DNA of 7,812 nucleotides from Peptoniphilus_A hominis (GTDB taxonomy: Bacteria > Bacillota > Clostridia > Tissierellales > Peptoniphilaceae): positions 1-7,812 of the forward strand of contig NZ_JBBMFO010000044.1 of NCBI RefSeq assembly GCF_040096015.1. The letters are read 5' to 3'. Both the position numbers and the translations under genes were made by a program. Below are positions 6,001 through 7,812 of this stretch, piece after piece. Below the pieces are notes generated by a model. The model ran no database searches and was not told the DNA's origin. It saw only the letters and a program-made list of their open reading frames with translations. Positions within the stretch are counted from its first letter, which is position 1; every line of letters begins with the position of its first letter.

Positions 6001-7738
6001 AACTACAGGTAGAATTTTAAAATGGGCCAAAAAATATAAAAAAAGAATGAGAAAAGGTTTTGTCTATTCATTTTTAAACTCTGTTTTTATTTCTATGCCT
6101 ATTATGTTATCGGTATACGTATTCAACCTCATTCTTAAGAACTATTTTGATAAAGGTAATTATGGGAAGAAAGAAATACTTATAGTTACAATATTAATGA
6201 TTATATTTGTTCTGGGTAGATATGCCACCTCCTACCTTAAGGCTGTAAATCAAGAAAGTATAGGCTATGAAGTAACCGCTGACCAAAGAATTCAAATCGG
6301 TGATATACTAAAAAGAGTAGCACTTGGATTTTTTCAAGAAAACAACCCAGGAGAACTTACTAGTGCTGTGACTACGGAATTATCTTTTTTTGAAAATTAT
6401 GCCATGAAAATGATAGATATTGTGATTAATGGCTATATAATGGCAGCTGTCATGATACTTAGTATCTCCTTTTTGTCTTGGAAATTAGCGATAATAGCTG
6501 TTTCGGGGGTATTGACTTCATATATATTCCTAGCACTGCTTGGCAGGTTTTCTGAAAAAAACTCTATTCCTTACCATAAGGCTCAAAATAATTTGGTGGA
6601 AGCCACAATGGAGCTTGTAATGGGACTTCCAACAATTAGGGCTTTTAATAAAGATGATGCTAGTCTTAAGAATTTTAATGAGGCTATTTTAAGTAGCAAA
6701 CAGACTAATATTAAAATTGAAAGTCAGTACACACCCTTCAACTGCTTACATCTATTTTCGTTGAAACTAGCATCAATTTTAATTGTTATATTTGCTGGAA
6801 TTATGACTATAAAGGCTCAAATAGAAATGCCTATTATGATTGCTGTGTTTATATTTTCCTTTATTATGTTTGCTTCTGTAGAAAATGTAAACTCGGCAAC
6901 CCATGTGTTAGAGATTTTGGATAAAACATTGGATAATTTGGACAAAATGGAGAGTGTAGACTTTTTAGATGAAAAAGGAAAAGATTTGCCCTTAAAAAAT
7001 CATAATATTATCTTTGATAGAGTAAGTTTTTCATACGATAAGACACCTATTATAAAAGATGTTTCCTTTGAAATTCCAGAAAAAACAATAACAGCTATAG
7101 TCGGCCCATCAGGTTCAGGTAAAACGACAATATGTAATCTTATTTCACGTTTTTATGATGTAAAGGAAGGTAGTATAAAAATTGGAGATGTAGATATAAG
7201 GGACTTAACCTTATCCAGTCTACTTTCTAATATAAGCACAGTATTTCAAAAAGTATATCTATTTAATGATACAATCGAAAATAATATAAAATTTGGAAAG
7301 CCTAGTGCTAGCAAAGAAGAAGTAATTAATGCAGCAAAAAAAGCTCAGTGCCATGACTTTATTATGAAATTACCAAATGGATATAAGACAATTGTTGGTG
7401 AAGGTGGTGAAGCCTTATCAGGAGGAGAAAAACAGAGAATATCTATAGCTAGGGCTATGCTAAAAGATGCTCCTATAATCATATTAGATGAAGCGACATC
7501 TAGCATAGATCCAGAAAATGAATATTTAATACAAAGAGCCATATCTAATTTAAGTAAAGGAAAAACTGTAATTATTATTGCCCATAGAATTGTAACAATA
7601 GAGGAAGCAGACCAAATACTTGTATTGGACGATGGGGAAATTGTTCAAAGAGGAAAACACAGAGATTTAATAGAAGAAGAGGGACTATATAGAAGTTTTA
7701 TGAGAATCAGGGGTAAAGTAGAAAATTGGAAAATATAA
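5993..7738 (+). CDS. ABC half-transporter, exporter fold, IrtB/YbtQ-like (second partner of a heterodimer)
   Basis: This 581-residue protein has a membrane domain (helices at about 25-50, 62-82, 143-163, 166-185, 255-275 and 279-300) followed by an ATPase domain. The motifs are Walker A GPSGSGKTT at 371-379, Q-loop Q419, signature LSGGEKQR at 475-482, Walker B IIILDE at 495-500, D-loop SSID at 503-506 and switch histidine H531. The stretch FFQENNPGELTSAVTTELSF (113-132) is typical of the coupling region in this class. The ATG overlaps the upstream gene by eight bases and has a strong GGAGG eight bases before it, so the two subunits are co-translated and very probably form a heterodimer. The two ATPase domains are clearly related (both have CHDFIM followed by DGY or NGY before the signature), fitting an old duplication. 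Both ATP sites look competent. The iron context favours metallophore or heme-related import; the direction of transport cannot be proven from sequence. Confidence 0.9.
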   Translation: MFKTTGRILKWAKKYKKRMRKGFVYSFLNSVFISMPIMLSVYVFNLILKNYFDKGNYGKKEILIVTILMIIFVLGRYATSYLKAVNQESIGYEVTADQRIQIGDILKRVALGFFQENNPGELTSAVTTELSFFENYAMKMIDIVINGYIMAAVMILSISFLSWKLAIIAVSGVLTSYIFLALLGRFSEKNSIPYHKAQNNLVEATMELVMGLPTIRAFNKDDASLKNFNEAILSSKQTNIKIESQYTPFNCLHLFSLKLASILIVIFAGIMTIKAQIEMPIMIAVFIFSFIMFASVENVNSATHVLEILDKTLDNLDKMESVDFLDEKGKDLPLKNHNIIFDRVSFSYDKTPIIKDVSFEIPEKTITAIVGPSGSGKTTICNLISRFYDVKEGSIKIGDVDIRDLTLSSLLSNISTVFQKVYLFNDTIENNIKFGKPSASKEEVINAAKKAQCHDFIMKLPNGYKTIVGEGGEALSGGEKQRISIARAMLKDAPIIILDEATSSIDPENEYLIQRAISNLSKGKTVIIIAHRIVTIEEADQILVLDDGEIVQRGKHRDLIEEEGLYRSFMRIRGKVENWKI

Positions 7739-7754
7739 TAAGGAGATAAAATAA

Positions 7755-7812
7755 ATGCTAAAATTGAGTCACATATCATGTAGGGTTGATAATTTACAAG
7801 AGGCTTGAAAAA
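7755..7812 (+). pseudogene. Start of a VOC/glyoxalase-like gene, apparently frameshifted (runs to the right edge)
   Basis: An ATG at 7755 with a good AGGAG at 7741-7745 opens a frame reading MLKLSHISCRVDNLQEA and stopping at TGA 7806-7808 after 17 codons. The peptide resembles the first beta strand and helix of vicinal-oxygen-chelate (glyoxalase/bleomycin-resistance) proteins, which often begin M-L-K-x-x-H-I-x-x-R-V-x-N-L-x-E-A. In those, the text normally continues with something like V-E-K. The bases after GCT (TGAAAAA) would give E-K if two bases were restored, so a small deletion is likely. It follows the ABC gene by 16 bases and would be the last member of the operon seen here. Only 58 bases are visible, so the assignment is tentative; a genuine 17-residue peptide is the alternative. 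Confidence 0.45.

Noticed and set aside
3068..7440. The string TCAGGAGGAGAAAAACA recurring near 3069, 3808 and 7420, resembling dispersed repeats or internal ribosome binding sites
   Set aside because: It encodes the ABC signature S-G-G-E-K-Q in paralogous domains with the same codon choice; no start codon at a sensible distance opens a credible frame.

Overview
The window is very AT-rich, with Shine-Dalgarno sites of the AGGAGG type, tightly packed or overlapping genes and codon use strongly biased to A/T. This points to a low-GC Firmicute, probably an anaerobic Clostridia/Tissierellia-type organism (inferred from composition and gene families; no rRNA or other marker is present).

Layout. 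(1) Positions 1-812, minus strand: an AraC-family transcriptional regulator whose C-terminal end runs off the left edge. (2) 813-965: a divergent control region with a good Fur-box match, a sigma-A-like promoter and a perfect 13-bp inverted repeat, one copy just upstream of each divergent reading frame. (3) 966-1319: a broken gene, the N-terminal part of an ABC-exporter membrane domain, with an amber codon at position 13 and everything after about 117 codons missing. (4) 1349-4108: a complete ECF-type importer cassette, made of an MptD/Trep_Strep-family S component, an EcfT transmembrane protein and a fused double ATPase (EcfA-EcfA'). The last two genes overlap by 4 bp. (5) 4109-4221: a short intergenic region with an AT-only hairpin. 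(6) 4222/4234-7738: two overlapping full-length ABC half-transporters (membrane domain plus ATPase domain) that should form a heterodimer. (7) 7755-7812: the start of a VOC/glyoxalase-like gene that meets a stop after 17 codons, probably a frameshift.

How it fits together. A Fur-type operator, an AraC-type regulator, an MptD-family ECF importer and a pair of exporter-fold ABC half-transporters form a combination known from Firmicute iron, heme or metallophore uptake loci. Known parallels include the S. pyogenes sia locus, with its SiaFGH ECF heme importer, and the IrtAB/YbtPQ-type siderophore importers that use an exporter fold. The likeliest reading is an iron-starvation-induced uptake locus for heme or a metallophore, with the AraC protein possibly sensing the ligand. 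The substrate cannot be read from the sequence. The two damaged genes suggest the locus is decaying at its edges while the transport core stays intact.
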